In this document: in pieces, positions 17,075 to 24,544 of the stretch | How positions within the stretch are numbered: the first letter of the stretch is position 1 | Layout of the letters: each line of letters opens with the position of its first letter | DNA from: Acidobacteriota bacterium | GTDB lineage: Bacteria; Acidobacteriota; Aminicenantia; UBA2199 | Assembly: GCA_025456205.1 (NCBI GenBank) | Contig: JALOLA010000006.1 | Location: forward strand, 23,057-87,056 | Direction of reading: 5' to 3' | DNA length: 64,000 nt | Translations under genes and position numbers: made by a program | The notes under the pieces: generated by a model | What the model was told of the DNA's origin: nothing | Database searches by the model: none | What the model saw: only the letters and a program-made list of their open reading frames with translations

Positions 17075-17936
17075 GTTCCTCCTTGTCGAGCAGGAAGGTC
17101 AGCTTGGCGCCATAGAGCATGATGCCCATGGTGACCTCCATCCAGAACCCGAAGAGGATGATGGCCACGATCGGGTCCTGCATCTTCTTCAGCAGCGAGA
17201 TGTTCACCAGGTAATAGGTGTAGGCCCGCTTGACCAGTTCCCAGAGCAGGGCCGAGAACAGCGAGGCGACCAGCGCCGCCATGCCCCCGACCTTCTTTTC
17301 CGGTATCCACTTGAACAGGATATAGAAGAAGAGGAAGGTGATCAGGAAGGGCAGGACGTACCTGACCAGGAAGCCGTTGACGGCGCGCACCACGGCGGGG
17401 TCGATCGGGGCCCGGGTGGCCAGGTCCTGTTCGACCATGGTGGTGATGGTCGAGGTCAGGCCGGTGGCCAGGAAGGAGGCCACGATCAGGATGACGACGA
17501 TGAAGAGCAGGCCGAACTCCTTGAGGCGCTTGCCGAAAAACGCGCGCGTGATGTCGATGAAGAACATGTCGTTGATGAACTGCACCATCTTCTTGAAGAC
17601 CAGGATGCCCAGGAAGAGGAATAGGCCCAGGCCCAAGAGGCCCATGTCGCCGATGCGCGAGGTCAGGTCGGCGGCGTCCTGGAAGAACACCGGGGCGATC
17701 TGCTGGAAAAAATCGGGAGAGAACGGGTAGACGTTCTGCAGGGCGCTGTCCGCGGCGCCGAAGATGCCGGCGAACAGGTAGAAGAAGAAGATCAGCAGGA
17801 AGAACGAGGAAAAGATGGAGTAATAGGCCAGGATGGAGGCCTTGTCGATGCCGCCTTCACCCAGGAACTGCACCAGCGCCCTGCCCGTGCTCTTCAGCAG
17901 ATTCCAGGGCGCCATGATGTTCGCTTTGCTCTTCAT
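17067..17936 (-). CDS. YihY/BrkB family membrane protein
   Basis: 289 aa with about six membrane helices. The N-terminal [21 protein letters not shown] segment corresponds to the conserved helix after the family A(F/Y)Y motif. [16 protein letters not shown], a cytosolic loop ending at [19 protein letters not shown], and [12 protein letters not shown] with a following C-terminal helix pair are consistent with the family. It was historically annotated as RNase BN, which is wrong for this family; the function is unknown. It sits between atpE (47-nt gap) and lpxD (overlap). Confidence 0.85.
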   Translation of the reverse strand: MKSKANIMAPWNLLKSTGRALVQFLGEGGIDKASILAYYSIFSSFFLLIFFFYLFAGIFGAADSALQNVYPFSPDFFQQIAPVFFQDAADLTSRIGDMGLLGLGLFLFLGILVFKKMVQFINDMFFIDITRAFFGKRLKEFGLLFIVVILIVASFLATGLTSTITTMVEQDLATRAPIDPAVVRAVNGFLVRYVLPFLITFLFFYILFKWIPEKKVGGMAALVASLFSALLWELVKRAYTYYLVNISLLKKMQDPIVAIILFGFWMEVTMGIMLYGAKLTFLLDKEEHA

Positions 17937-17983
17937 CGGCCGCAGAGGGGGGAAGACGCGCGCCTTCCCCTGTCAGGCACGGG

Positions 17984-18325
17984 CTACTTGACCGTGTAGT
18001 TGCCCCACTTGACGAAGAAGAGGATGAGGTCGATGAGCAGGACGTAGATGACCAGGGATTCCATCAGGGCCAGGGCGATGATCAGCAGGCCGCGGATGGA
18101 GTCGGCCGAGGCCGGGTTGCGGGCGATGTTGTCCGAGGCGGTGCAGAACGCCTTGGACTGGCCGAGGATGCCGACAATGGCGGCCACGGTCAGGCAGACG
18201 CTGCCGATGAGGATGGTCCAGAAGAACAGCGACGTCACGGGCATGGTCTTGTCCGGGCTCTGGGCCGGCAGCGCCGCCGTCAGGGCGAGCAGTCCGGCGA
18301 TGAGCAGCAGGGTTTTTTTACTCAT
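17984..18325 (-). CDS. atpE: F0F1 ATP synthase subunit c with N-terminal signal-like extension and Na+-type ligands
   Basis: 113 aa, longer than the usual 75-90 because of an N-terminal signal-peptide-like segment (residues 1-22, ending ALPAQ). Two membrane helices are joined by the polar loop ARNPASADS (R69-N70-P71; usually ARQPE). The ion-binding carboxylate is E89 in helix 2 (ALALMESLVIY). Gln56 in helix 1 and Ser90 and Tyr94 in helix 2 align with Gln32, Glu65-Ser66 and Tyr70 of the Na+-coupled Ilyobacter/Propionigenium c-ring, so Na+ coupling is possible (inference). An extra Asp99 lies in helix 2. The Shine-Dalgarno sequence is AAGGAG. Confidence 0.9.
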   Translation of the reverse strand: MSKKTLLLIAGLLALTAALPAQSPDKTMPVTSLFFWTILIGSVCLTVAAIVGILGQSKAFCTASDNIARNPASADSIRGLLIIALALMESLVIYVLLIDLILFFVKWGNYTVK

Positions 18326-18344
18326 GGTTGAGTCACTCCTTTTA

Positions 18345-19058
18345 TTAGTGTTCCGAAGCGATGGCGCCGGCCAGGTAGACCGACGACAGCATGATAAATA
18401 TGTACGCTTGCAGAAGGGAAGTGAAGATGGCCATGGCCATCATGGGCAGCGGCGCCACGAAAGGGACCAGCGACACGATGATGATGATCACCAGGTCCTC
18501 GCCGAAGATGTTGCAGAATAGACGGACGGTCAGGGACATGGGGCGGGAGAAGTGCGAGATGAACTCAATGGGGAAAAAAAGCCAGCTCAGCCACCATTTC
18601 GGACCGGCGAAGGTCTTCAGGTAGCCGAAAAAACCGTGCTTTTTCACGCCCTGGGCGTGGTAGTAGAGGAAAATGAAGATGGCGCATCCGGCCGGGACGT
18701 TCAGGTTGGCCGTGGGCGAGGCCATCTCCGGCAGCAGCCCCAGCAGGTTGCAGGAGGCGATGAACAGGCCCAGCGTGCCCAGCACCGGGATGAACTTTCG
18801 GCCCTCGTGGCCGATCATGTCGTCGACGGTGGAGCGGAAGAAAAGATAGATCGACTCCAGCATGGCCTGCATCCTGGCCGGGAACAGCGACAGGTTCTTG
18901 ACGGTCAGCTTGAAGAACAGCACCAGGGCCAGGGTGGCGATGAAGGCCATGATGACATGGGCCGGCAGGGGGTCGCCATGGACGCGGATGCCGGCGAGGC
19001 CGGCAACCGAGCGCAGCAGCCCGTTGATCCAGACGGCGAACAGCGGGTTATGTTCCAT
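18345..19058 (-). CDS. atpB: F0F1 ATP synthase subunit a
   Basis: 237 aa with about six membrane helices. It has FIASCNLLGLLPEMASPTAN (conserved NL.GL.P) and SRPMSLTVRLFCNIFGEDLV with the essential arginine facing the c-ring. The C-terminal helix FTSLLQAYIFIMLSSVYLAG contains the family Q-A-(Y/F)-(I/V)-F motif. It overlaps the frameshifted atpI gene by 11 nt and is 19 nt from atpE. Confidence 0.95.
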   Translation of the reverse strand: MEHNPLFAVWINGLLRSVAGLAGIRVHGDPLPAHVIMAFIATLALVLFFKLTVKNLSLFPARMQAMLESIYLFFRSTVDDMIGHEGRKFIPVLGTLGLFIASCNLLGLLPEMASPTANLNVPAGCAIFIFLYYHAQGVKKHGFFGYLKTFAGPKWWLSWLFFPIEFISHFSRPMSLTVRLFCNIFGEDLVIIIIVSLVPFVAPLPMMAMAIFTSLLQAYIFIMLSSVYLAGAIASEH

Positions 19059-19433
19059 GACGGCCGCTGCCCGGCATCTGCCGCAGGCCGGCGCTGACGA
19101 TGCCCAGGTAGATCATCGACAGTCCCTGGATGAGGAAGAGGACGCCCTTCCCGGCCACGAGGCTGGCAGCGAAAAAGATCCCGGCGATGACCAGGAGTTT
19201 TGCCAAGCCCGTCATGAAGAACATCGTTTTTCCCTTGCCTTTTTCCAGGATCCGCTCAGCCTGCCGTACCAGTACGTGAAAACCAGCGATACCGGCGGCG
19301 GCGCCGGCAAGGGAAATTATACAATACTTGGCGTTTTTTGTAAAAAAAAAATAAGCAGCAGCGCCAGCGCCTCGGCGATGACCGTGTCGCGGACGATGCC
19401 GGCGGGCAGGCCGCGGCTATTTTTTTCCGTCAT
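19048..19433 (-). pseudogene. atpI: ATP synthase subunit I-like gene, frameshifted at a 10-nt homopolymer
   Basis: The ATG at 19433 reads MTEKNSRGLPAGIVRDTVIA then EALALLLIFF and runs out of frame at a T10 tract (A10 on the plus strand, 19342-19351), stopping at a TAA shortly after. Shifting the frame at the tract (11 or 8 T) restores TKNAKYCIISLAGAAAGIAG, then RQAERILEKGKGKTMFFMTG and LLVIAGIFFAASLVAGKGVLF, ending RQMPGSGRHGT. This is a four-helix AtpI-type protein. Start and stop overlap atpZ (17 nt) and atpB (11 nt), as an intact gene would. It may be a sequencing or assembly error, a pseudogene, or expressed by slippage. Confidence 0.75.
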
Positions 19434-19641
19434 GGCGTCTCGTCTGCGCGAACAGGTTGTAAAAACCGGCCAGGATGCCGTAGAGGATGAAGGCCATGGT
19501 GAGCCAGGGATCGGTCTTCAGCCAGCGGTCCAGGAAATGGCCGATGACGAAGCCGACCACGATGGAGGCGGGGAACATCAGGCCGACCGAGGAGTATTCC
19601 AGCCATTTGCTCCTGCCTTCCTTCAGGGGTGGGGCGGCCAC
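19417..19641 (-). CDS. atpZ: AtpZ/AtpI family protein
   Basis: 74 aa with two membrane helices. SSVGLMFPASIVVGFVIGHF and then LDRWLKTDPWLTMAFILYGI are the AtpZ signature (G.......G..LD......P.....G...G...G). AtpZ helps Mg2+/Ca2+ transport or c-ring assembly in other bacteria. It is the first F0-associated gene of the run, overlapping atpI by 17 nt and following the acidic-protein gene by 34 nt. Confidence 0.85.
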   Translation of the reverse strand: MAAPPLKEGRSKWLEYSSVGLMFPASIVVGFVIGHFLDRWLKTDPWLTMAFILYGILAGFYNLFAQTRRHDGKK

Positions 19642-19675
19642 CGCTTACGCCGCCGGCACGGCAGCGCGGCGCCGT

Positions 19676-20032
19676 TCAGTAGTCCTCGTCCTCTTCGTCA
19701 TCTTTGAGGTCGAAGCCGTCCAGGTCCTCTTCGGACTCCTCGTCGCCGAAATTCTCCTCTTCCTCGTAGTAGTTGGCGGCGTCGAAATCCTCCTCGCCGA
19801 ACTCGTTCTTGCGGGTTTCGATGGTCTTGAAGAATTCGTCCTCGTCCTCGAAATGGCGGATGAAGTTCGTATCGAGCTCGCTGTAGAACAGCTCCAGATA
19901 GTCGTCCTCGATGTAGCAGAACACCGACATGTGCTCGTCGCTGTCCAGGTCGCCGACCACTTCCACGATCTTGGTGGCCGCCGCTTTCAGCGTGTCGAGC
20001 GTCTGCCACGAGATGATTTCCAATTGTTCCAT
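19676..20032 (-). CDS. Highly acidic protein of unknown function
   Basis: 118 aa. Residues 1-65 look folded (MEQLEIISWQTLDTLKAAAT, then VVGDLDSDEHMSVFCYIEDD); from ~66 the chain is almost only Asp/Glu plus aromatics (YYEEEENFGDEESEEDLDGF) and is probably disordered. I recognise no family. It has its own promoter at 20067-20095 (GGAG 10 nt before the ATG) and leads the atpZ-atpI-atpB-atpE run, so it may be co-transcribed with the F0 genes. Confidence 0.7.
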   Translation of the reverse strand: MEQLEIISWQTLDTLKAAATKIVEVVGDLDSDEHMSVFCYIEDDYLELFYSELDTNFIRHFEDEDEFFKTIETRKNEFGEEDFDAANYYEEEENFGDEESEEDLDGFDLKDDEEDEDY

Positions 20033-20066
20033 CGGCGCGCACTCCTTCGAGATTTTTTATTGTCTT

Positions 20067-20095
20067 TATTTAAGTGGTTATAATCTTTTTGTCAA
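20067..20095 (-). promoter_or_regulatory. Promoter of the acidic-protein/F0 operon
   Basis: Minus-strand TTGACA (20090-20095), 17-nt spacer, TAAATA (20067-20072). The -35 overlaps the last codons of the uvrA-like gene. Confidence 0.55.
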
Positions 20096-22752
20096 GTGTT
20101 TTTCAAATATTTTTTGAGATGACGGCCGGTGGGCGAGCCGCCCCGCGCCAGCAGCTGCCGCGGCGTGCCGCTGAACAGCAAGAGCCCGCCGCCGGCGCCC
20201 CCCTCGGGGCCCAGCTCGACCACGTGGTCGGCGGAGCTGATCATGGCCAAGTTGTGCTCGACGGCCACCACGGTGTTGCGCCTGGCCAGCAGCCGGCCGA
20301 TGAGCTGCTGGATCACTTCGATGTCGAAAGGGTGCAGGCCGAAGGATGGCTCGTCGAGCAGGAACAGCATGCCCGAGCGCTCCTCGTTGAGGTACTTGAT
20401 CAGCTTGAGCTTCTGCAGCTCGCCCGTGGAAAGGCGGGCCAGCTTCTCGCCCAGGCGCAGGTAGCCCATGCCGTTGTCGCGCAGGCCCTGCAGGGCGGAG
20501 GCGGCGGCGGGGACGTCGGCGGCGAATTCGGCGCAGAAGCCGTCGACGCTCATGGCGAGGATGTCGGCGATGCTGCGCCCGCGCTGGGTGATCTTCAGAA
20601 CGTCGGGGGCGAAGCCGCTGCCGCGGCAGTGGCCGCAGGTGGAGCGCACCGCCGGCAGGAACTGCATCTCGATCTCCTGGAAGCCGCGGCCCTTGCATTC
20701 CGGGCAGCGCCCCAGGGGCGAATGGAAGGAGAAATGCCCTGCCTGGTAGCCCAGCAGGCGGCTGGGCTTGAGGGCGGCGAAGAAGTCGCGGATCGGCGCC
20801 GAGGCGTCCAGGAAGCCGGCGAGGTTGGTGTTGGCGCGCAGGGAGCGGACGCCGGGGTCGATGTGCACCTTCTCGAGGGTGCCTGAACCCTGGGGTGACG
20901 GGTGCTTAAGGAACATTTCGTCGTACAGCAGCGAGCTCTTGCCGGCGCCGCTGACGCCGACGATGACCGTCAGCGCCTGGCGGGGGATGCGCAGGTCAAA
21001 ATGCTTCAGGTTATGGGCGCAGGCGTCGCTGAATTCCATAAAGCCGGCGGCGCTCTTCCTGGGGGCCCCGGGCCGGGGCCGGCGCTGGAAATGATCCTGG
21101 GTGATGGTGTCGCGCCCGGCGAAGAACGCGTCGCGGCCGCCGCTGAAGATGACGCGCCCGCCCTCGCTCCCGGCCCCCGGGCCCAGCTCGATCACCTGGT
21201 CGGCGCAGCGCACCAGCTGCGGGTTGTGCTCGACGAGGACGATGGTGTTGCCGTTGTCCTTCAGGCGGCGCAGAAAGCGGTCCATCTTGTCGTAATCGGC
21301 CGGGTGCAAGTCGGCCGAGGGCTGGTCGATGATCAGCAGGGAATCGGACAGGGTGGAGCCCATGATGAACGCCAGGTTGATGCGCTGGTGCTCGCCGCGG
21401 GACAGGGTGAATGTCGGCCGGTCCAGCTGGACGTAGTGCAGGCTGTTCTGGATCAGGAATTGCAGTTTGGCGGCGATCTCGTGAAAAACGTCGGGGGCGA
21501 TGCGGTTGAGGTAATGTCGCGGGTCCAGGGCGCGGATGAAAGCGTCGGCCTCGCCGATGGTCATGGCCAGGAAATCGGCGATGGTCCGGCCCTGGACGCG
21601 GAAGGAAAGGACCAAAGGGTTGAAGCGGCTGCCGCCGCAGGCCGGGCAGGCATGATAGGAGGTGAAGCGGCTGAGGAAGGTGCGCGCCTGGACGCGGTAC
21701 GATTTTTTGCGCAGATAGGCGAAAAGTCCTTCCAGTCCCGGGAAGCGCCCCGCGCCCCGGAGCAGGAACTCCTTGTCCGCGGCGCTGAACTCGCGCAGCG
21801 GCCGCTGCAGGTCCATGCCGGCTTTGGCGGCGTTCTTCAGGAAATAGTCGCGGTACTCGCGGTTGGCCGGGGTGTTCAGGGGCAGGACCGCGCCCGCGGC
21901 CAGCGAGAGGCCCTCGTCGAAGACCAGGCCGGGGTCGATGGCCGTCACGTCGCCAAAGCCCTTGCATTGCGGGCAGGCGCCGCGGGCGCTGTTGAAGGAG
22001 AACAGGTTCTCGTCGGGGCTTTCATACTCCCGGCGGCAGTGCGGGCAGTACAGCGAAAAGGGGAAGGCCAGCTTTTCGCGGCCCAGGAATACGGTGAGGA
22101 TGTTGCGGCTCAGGGCGATGGCGCTGTCGATGGCCTCGAATATGCGGGCGCGCTCCCCGGGGGCGTTCTCCAGCTCGTCGACAAGGACCAGCAGGGGCTT
22201 GCCCTTGCTGCCGGCATCGATGCCAACCTTTTCGCCGTCGCGAACCTGGAAGCGGTAGCCGCGGTTGGCCAGGAAGGCGATATCGCCCTGGTAAGCGAAG
22301 CAGACGCGCAGGAGGCCGCGCGGGCGCGCCAGCAGGTCCTGTACGACCTCGTCGATGCTGAACTTGCGCACTTCATCGCCGCAGCCCGGGCAATGGAAAT
22401 CGGAGATCTTGGCATAGAGGATGCGCAGGTAATCGAAGATGTCGGACGCTGTGGCCACGATGGAGCGCGGGTTCTTGTGCGGTTTTTTCTGGCGGAAGGC
22501 GATGGCCGGCGGCAGGTTGTCGATGTGGTCGATGTCGGGCTTCTCGATCTGGTCCAAAAACTGGCGGATATAGGGCGAGATCGACTCGATATAGCGGATG
22601 TAGCCCTCCGCGTAAAGGGTGTGAAATGCCAGCGACGACTTGCCGGCGCCGCTGACCCCGACCAGGGCCGTGATCTTTCCCAGCGGGATGGAGACGTCGA
22701 TGTTCTTCAGGTTGTTGGTGCGGATGCCCTTGAGAATGATGTTTTTTTCCAT
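20092..22752 (-). CDS. UvrA-family ABC ATPase (excinuclease subunit A-like)
   Basis: 886 aa from MEKNIILKGIRTNN at 22752; upstream in-frame codons translate the intergenic repeat and are not protein-like. There are two ABC modules. Walker A GVSGAGKSSLAF (residue ~35) and GVSGAGKSSLLY; SISPYIRQFLDQIEKPDID and NPRSIVATASDIFDYLR match UvrA. CxxC zinc modules are CPHCRREY...CPQCKGFG, CPACGGSRFNP and CPECKGRGF...CGHCRGSGF. Signature motifs deviate: LSRGEHQRINLA and LSTGELQKLKL instead of LSGGE-Q. It could be the nucleotide-excision UvrA or a UvrA2-like paralogue; the divergent signatures favour the latter. A TATAAT lies 19 nt before the ATG. Confidence 0.88.
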   Translation of the reverse strand: MEKNIILKGIRTNNLKNIDVSIPLGKITALVGVSGAGKSSLAFHTLYAEGYIRYIESISPYIRQFLDQIEKPDIDHIDNLPPAIAFRQKKPHKNPRSIVATASDIFDYLRILYAKISDFHCPGCGDEVRKFSIDEVVQDLLARPRGLLRVCFAYQGDIAFLANRGYRFQVRDGEKVGIDAGSKGKPLLVLVDELENAPGERARIFEAIDSAIALSRNILTVFLGREKLAFPFSLYCPHCRREYESPDENLFSFNSARGACPQCKGFGDVTAIDPGLVFDEGLSLAAGAVLPLNTPANREYRDYFLKNAAKAGMDLQRPLREFSAADKEFLLRGAGRFPGLEGLFAYLRKKSYRVQARTFLSRFTSYHACPACGGSRFNPLVLSFRVQGRTIADFLAMTIGEADAFIRALDPRHYLNRIAPDVFHEIAAKLQFLIQNSLHYVQLDRPTFTLSRGEHQRINLAFIMGSTLSDSLLIIDQPSADLHPADYDKMDRFLRRLKDNGNTIVLVEHNPQLVRCADQVIELGPGAGSEGGRVIFSGGRDAFFAGRDTITQDHFQRRPRPGAPRKSAAGFMEFSDACAHNLKHFDLRIPRQALTVIVGVSGAGKSSLLYDEMFLKHPSPQGSGTLEKVHIDPGVRSLRANTNLAGFLDASAPIRDFFAALKPSRLLGYQAGHFSFHSPLGRCPECKGRGFQEIEMQFLPAVRSTCGHCRGSGFAPDVLKITQRGRSIADILAMSVDGFCAEFAADVPAAASALQGLRDNGMGYLRLGEKLARLSTGELQKLKLIKYLNEERSGMLFLLDEPSFGLHPFDIEVIQQLIGRLLARRNTVVAVEHNLAMISSADHVVELGPEGGAGGGLLLFSGTPRQLLARGGSPTGRHLKKYLKNT

Positions 22753-22771
22753 GAATGGGGGACCCGCGGCG

Positions 22772-22777
22772 ATTATA
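22772..22777 (-). promoter_or_regulatory. -10 box upstream of the uvrA-like gene
   Basis: Minus-strand TATAAT, 19 nt before the ATG at 22752; no clear -35 and no Shine-Dalgarno sequence. Confidence 0.35.
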
Positions 22778-22842
22778 CCATGAAAGAACTCGCTGAACTC
22801 GGCGTGGGGCGAAGGGCGCAAGGCGTAGGGCAGAAAAACACT

Positions 22843-23013
22843 AAATTCCAAGCACCAAATCCCAAATTTCAAATAAATTCCAATTTCCAAATTCCAATGA
22901 CCAAAACAAAGACCCGGCTCCATGCTGATTTCGGAGGAGCGCTTTTGTTTGGGTCATTTGGTTATTGGTGCTTGGAGCTTGTTTGGAATTTGGTGCTTGG
23001 GATTTGGGATTTT
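22843..23013. repeat. Imperfect long inverted repeat of low-complexity sequence
   Basis: Left arm 22843-22907 (built from CCAAAT/CCAATT units, including CCAAGCACCAAATCCCAAAT) is mirrored by the right arm 22947-23013 (ATTTGGTGCTTGGGATTTG) around a ~40-nt centre. The arms could fold into a long imperfect hairpin. The 22753-23049 gap contains no gene; it holds this element and the short repeat at 23024-23042. Confidence 0.7.
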
Positions 23014-23023
23014 ATTCTTACTT

Positions 23024-23042
23024 GTCACGCGTTACGCGTCAC
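23024..23042. repeat. 19-bp repeat, copy 1
   Basis: GTCACGCGTTACGCGTCAC, identical to 40405-40423. Each copy holds two ACGCGT palindromes separated by one T. It lies next to the long inverted repeat. Confidence 0.7.
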
Positions 23043-23049
23043 AAAGCGC

Positions 23050-23400
23050 TTATTTTATTGTGAAATCGCGGTCGGAGAAATCGTTGATGCGCAGGTCGCG
23101 GAGCGAGCAGATGCGCAGGCGGTAGCGGCCGTCAACGGGCAGGCTCGCCGCTACGGTCCACTGGAATTGGCCGCTGTCCGGAACGCTGGCCGCGATGACG
23201 GCGTGCTGCTCGCCGCCCTTGAACAAAAGGATGGCCAGGCTGCCCTCGATGCCCAGGGTGCGCCACTGCACCGCCACCCGGCTGCCGCGGGCCAGCACTT
23301 CGCCGCCGTTGGGGAACTCGATGCGGATGGAGCGCTCGCCTGCGGAGAGGAGCAGGGAGAGCATGGCCAGCACGACGAACCTTCGCATGATCATCGCCAT
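23050..23400 (-). CDS. Small exported protein with Kre9/Knh1-like Ig domain
   Basis: 116 aa. Signal peptide MRRFVVLAMLSLLLSAG (start ATG at 23400, 23394 or 23388; none has a Shine-Dalgarno sequence). The mature domain IRIEFPNGGEVLARGSRVAV, QWRTLG..GSLAILLFKGG, then FQWTVAASLPVDGRYRLRI matches the Kre9/KNH-like beta-sandwich (PF10342) pattern of PNGGE...G....I.W. A related domain occurs at 62683-63462. Probably an extracellular accessory domain; no enzymatic function is visible. Confidence 0.7.
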   Translation of the reverse strand: MAMIMRRFVVLAMLSLLLSAGERSIRIEFPNGGEVLARGSRVAVQWRTLGIEGSLAILLFKGGEQHAVIAASVPDSGQFQWTVAASLPVDGRYRLRICSLRDLRINDFSDRDFTIK

Positions 23401-23455
23401 TAAATAAAAGATGCCTTTTTGCTATCTCACGTTTTTAAATTTTTCCCAAAAAAAA

Positions 23456-23537
23456 TACGCCCGGAGAGACTCGAACTCCCAACGCGCAGCTTCGAAGGCT
23501 TCGAAGGCTGCCGCTCTATCCTTTGAGCTACGGGCGC
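23456..23537 (-). tRNA. tRNA-Arg(UCG) with a 9-nt duplication in the anticodon loop
   Basis: Acceptor GCGCCCG/CGGGCGU, D-arm GCTC-AAAGGATA-GAGC, variable GCGTT, T-arm GGGAG-TTCGAGT-CTCTC, discriminator A, no encoded CCA. The anticodon stem GCAGC/GCTGC should enclose CTTCGAA (anticodon UCG), but the sequence is GCAG-CCTTCGAAG-CCTTCGAAG-CTGC: CCTTCGAAG is tandemly duplicated, giving a 16-nt loop and an 82-nt gene. It may be non-functional, misassembled or processed. Confidence 0.8.
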
Positions 23538-23593
23538 TTGCGCCGCTGCATTATAGCCGGATCCGCCGGCTGCGGCAATAAGCGGGGATGTGC

Positions 23594-23599
23594 TATAAT
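23594..23599 (+). promoter_or_regulatory. -10 box (TATAAT) of a possible leaderless promoter
   Basis: Perfect TATAAT ending 6 nt before the ATG at 23606; it rules out the upstream ATG at 23588 as the start if used. The -35 region is weak. Confidence 0.45.
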
Positions 23600-23605
23600 C
23601 CACGC

Positions 23606-24472
23606 ATGCCCAAGCAAACCCCTTTCGGCCGGCCGGTGACCGAGCTGGCCAGGAAACGCTTTTCGTGCCGCAGCTTCGACGGCCGCGGCCTGGAGCCGGA
23701 ACAGCTGGAGGCCCTGGCGAATTTTCCCGTTGGCCTGGATCTGCCCTTTGCCAGCCGCCTGCGCTTCGGCGTGATCGACAGGGAGAAGGTCAGGGCGGAA
23801 AACCTGTTCTCCACCGGCAGCTACGGCATGATCAAGGGCGCGCGCTTCTACCTGGCCGCCCTGGTCGCCACGGACGCGCCGCGCCCCTGGGAGGACATCG
23901 GCTTCGCCCTGGAGACGGCGGTCCTTTACGCCACGGCGCTCGATCTGGGCAGTTGCTGGATCGGCGGCATCTTCGACCGCAAGAATTTCGCCAGGGCGCT
24001 CGCCATGAAGGCAAACGAGATGCTGCCGGCCGTGGTGGCCCTTGGCCGCCCGGCAACCCGCCCATCCCTGCGCGACCGCCTGGTGCGCTGGAGCGCCAGG
24101 GGCAACCTGCGCAAGGATCCCGCCGGCCTTTTCTTTGCCGGCGCCTGGGGCGCGCCCTTGCCGCTCGCTGCGGCGGACCCTTGGAGCCGCGTGCTGGACT
24201 GCGTCCGCCTGGCGCCCTCGGCCTCCAACAAGCAGCCATGGCGCATCGTCCGCCAGGGCAGCGCTTTTCATTTCTTTCTCCACCGCGACAAAGCCTATGG
24301 CAAATTGATGCCTCTCGCCGACCTGCAGCGCATCGACATGGGCATCGCCATGTGCCATTTCCAGTTCAGCGCCGCCGAGCGCGGCCTTGAAGGCGGCTGG
24401 GCCGACAATGACCCGCGGCTGCCGGATACGCCGGGCAATTTCGAATATATCGCGAGCTTTGTGGCCCGCTAG
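23606..24472 (+). CDS. Nitroreductase family protein (TM1586-type)
   Basis: 288 aa from MPKQTPFGRPVTEL. The N-terminal half has RKRFSCRSFDGRGLEPEQLE (FMN-phosphate contacts R-x-S) and FALETAVLYATALDLGSCWI. The second half repeats the fold with LAPSASNKQPWRIV (the typical PSa.N.QPW.f motif) and DMGIAMCHFQFSA. This arrangement matches the TM1586-like nitroreductases, FMN-dependent oxidoreductases of unknown physiological substrate. It is monocistronic, between a tRNA and a membrane-protein gene, with a -10 box abutting the start. Confidence 0.85.
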   Translation: MPKQTPFGRPVTELARKRFSCRSFDGRGLEPEQLEALANFPVGLDLPFASRLRFGVIDREKVRAENLFSTGSYGMIKGARFYLAALVATDAPRPWEDIGFALETAVLYATALDLGSCWIGGIFDRKNFARALAMKANEMLPAVVALGRPATRPSLRDRLVRWSARGNLRKDPAGLFFAGAWGAPLPLAAADPWSRVLDCVRLAPSASNKQPWRIVRQGSAFHFFLHRDKAYGKLMPLADLQRIDMGIAMCHFQFSAAERGLEGGWADNDPRLPDTPGNFEYIASFVAR

Positions 24473-24507
24473 AACGGTCGGACCGTGTTTGCCGCCGCGC
24501 GGGCGTT

Positions 24508-24536
24508 TTGACACCCGCTTGGCCGGTCTTTATAAT
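24508..24536 (+). promoter_or_regulatory. Consensus sigma70 promoter
   Basis: TTGACA (24508-24513), 17-nt spacer, TATAAT (24531-24536): perfect match in both hexamers. The ATG at 24545 is only 8 nt downstream, so the leader would be 0-2 nt. Confidence 0.75.
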
Positions 24537-24544
24537 GGGACGGC

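Noticed and set aside
16163..17122. 319-codon plus-strand frame antisense to lpxD
   Set aside because: Repetitive Ala/Asp/Gly/His composition mirrors the hexapeptide repeats of LpxD; no start signal.
20902..23403. 833-codon open frame on the plus strand antisense to the uvrA-like gene
   Set aside because: GC-rich coding sequence often leaves the complementary frame open. The translation has no motif, is Ala/Gly/Asp-rich and low-complexity, and crosses the intergenic repeat; the minus-strand UvrA is unambiguous.
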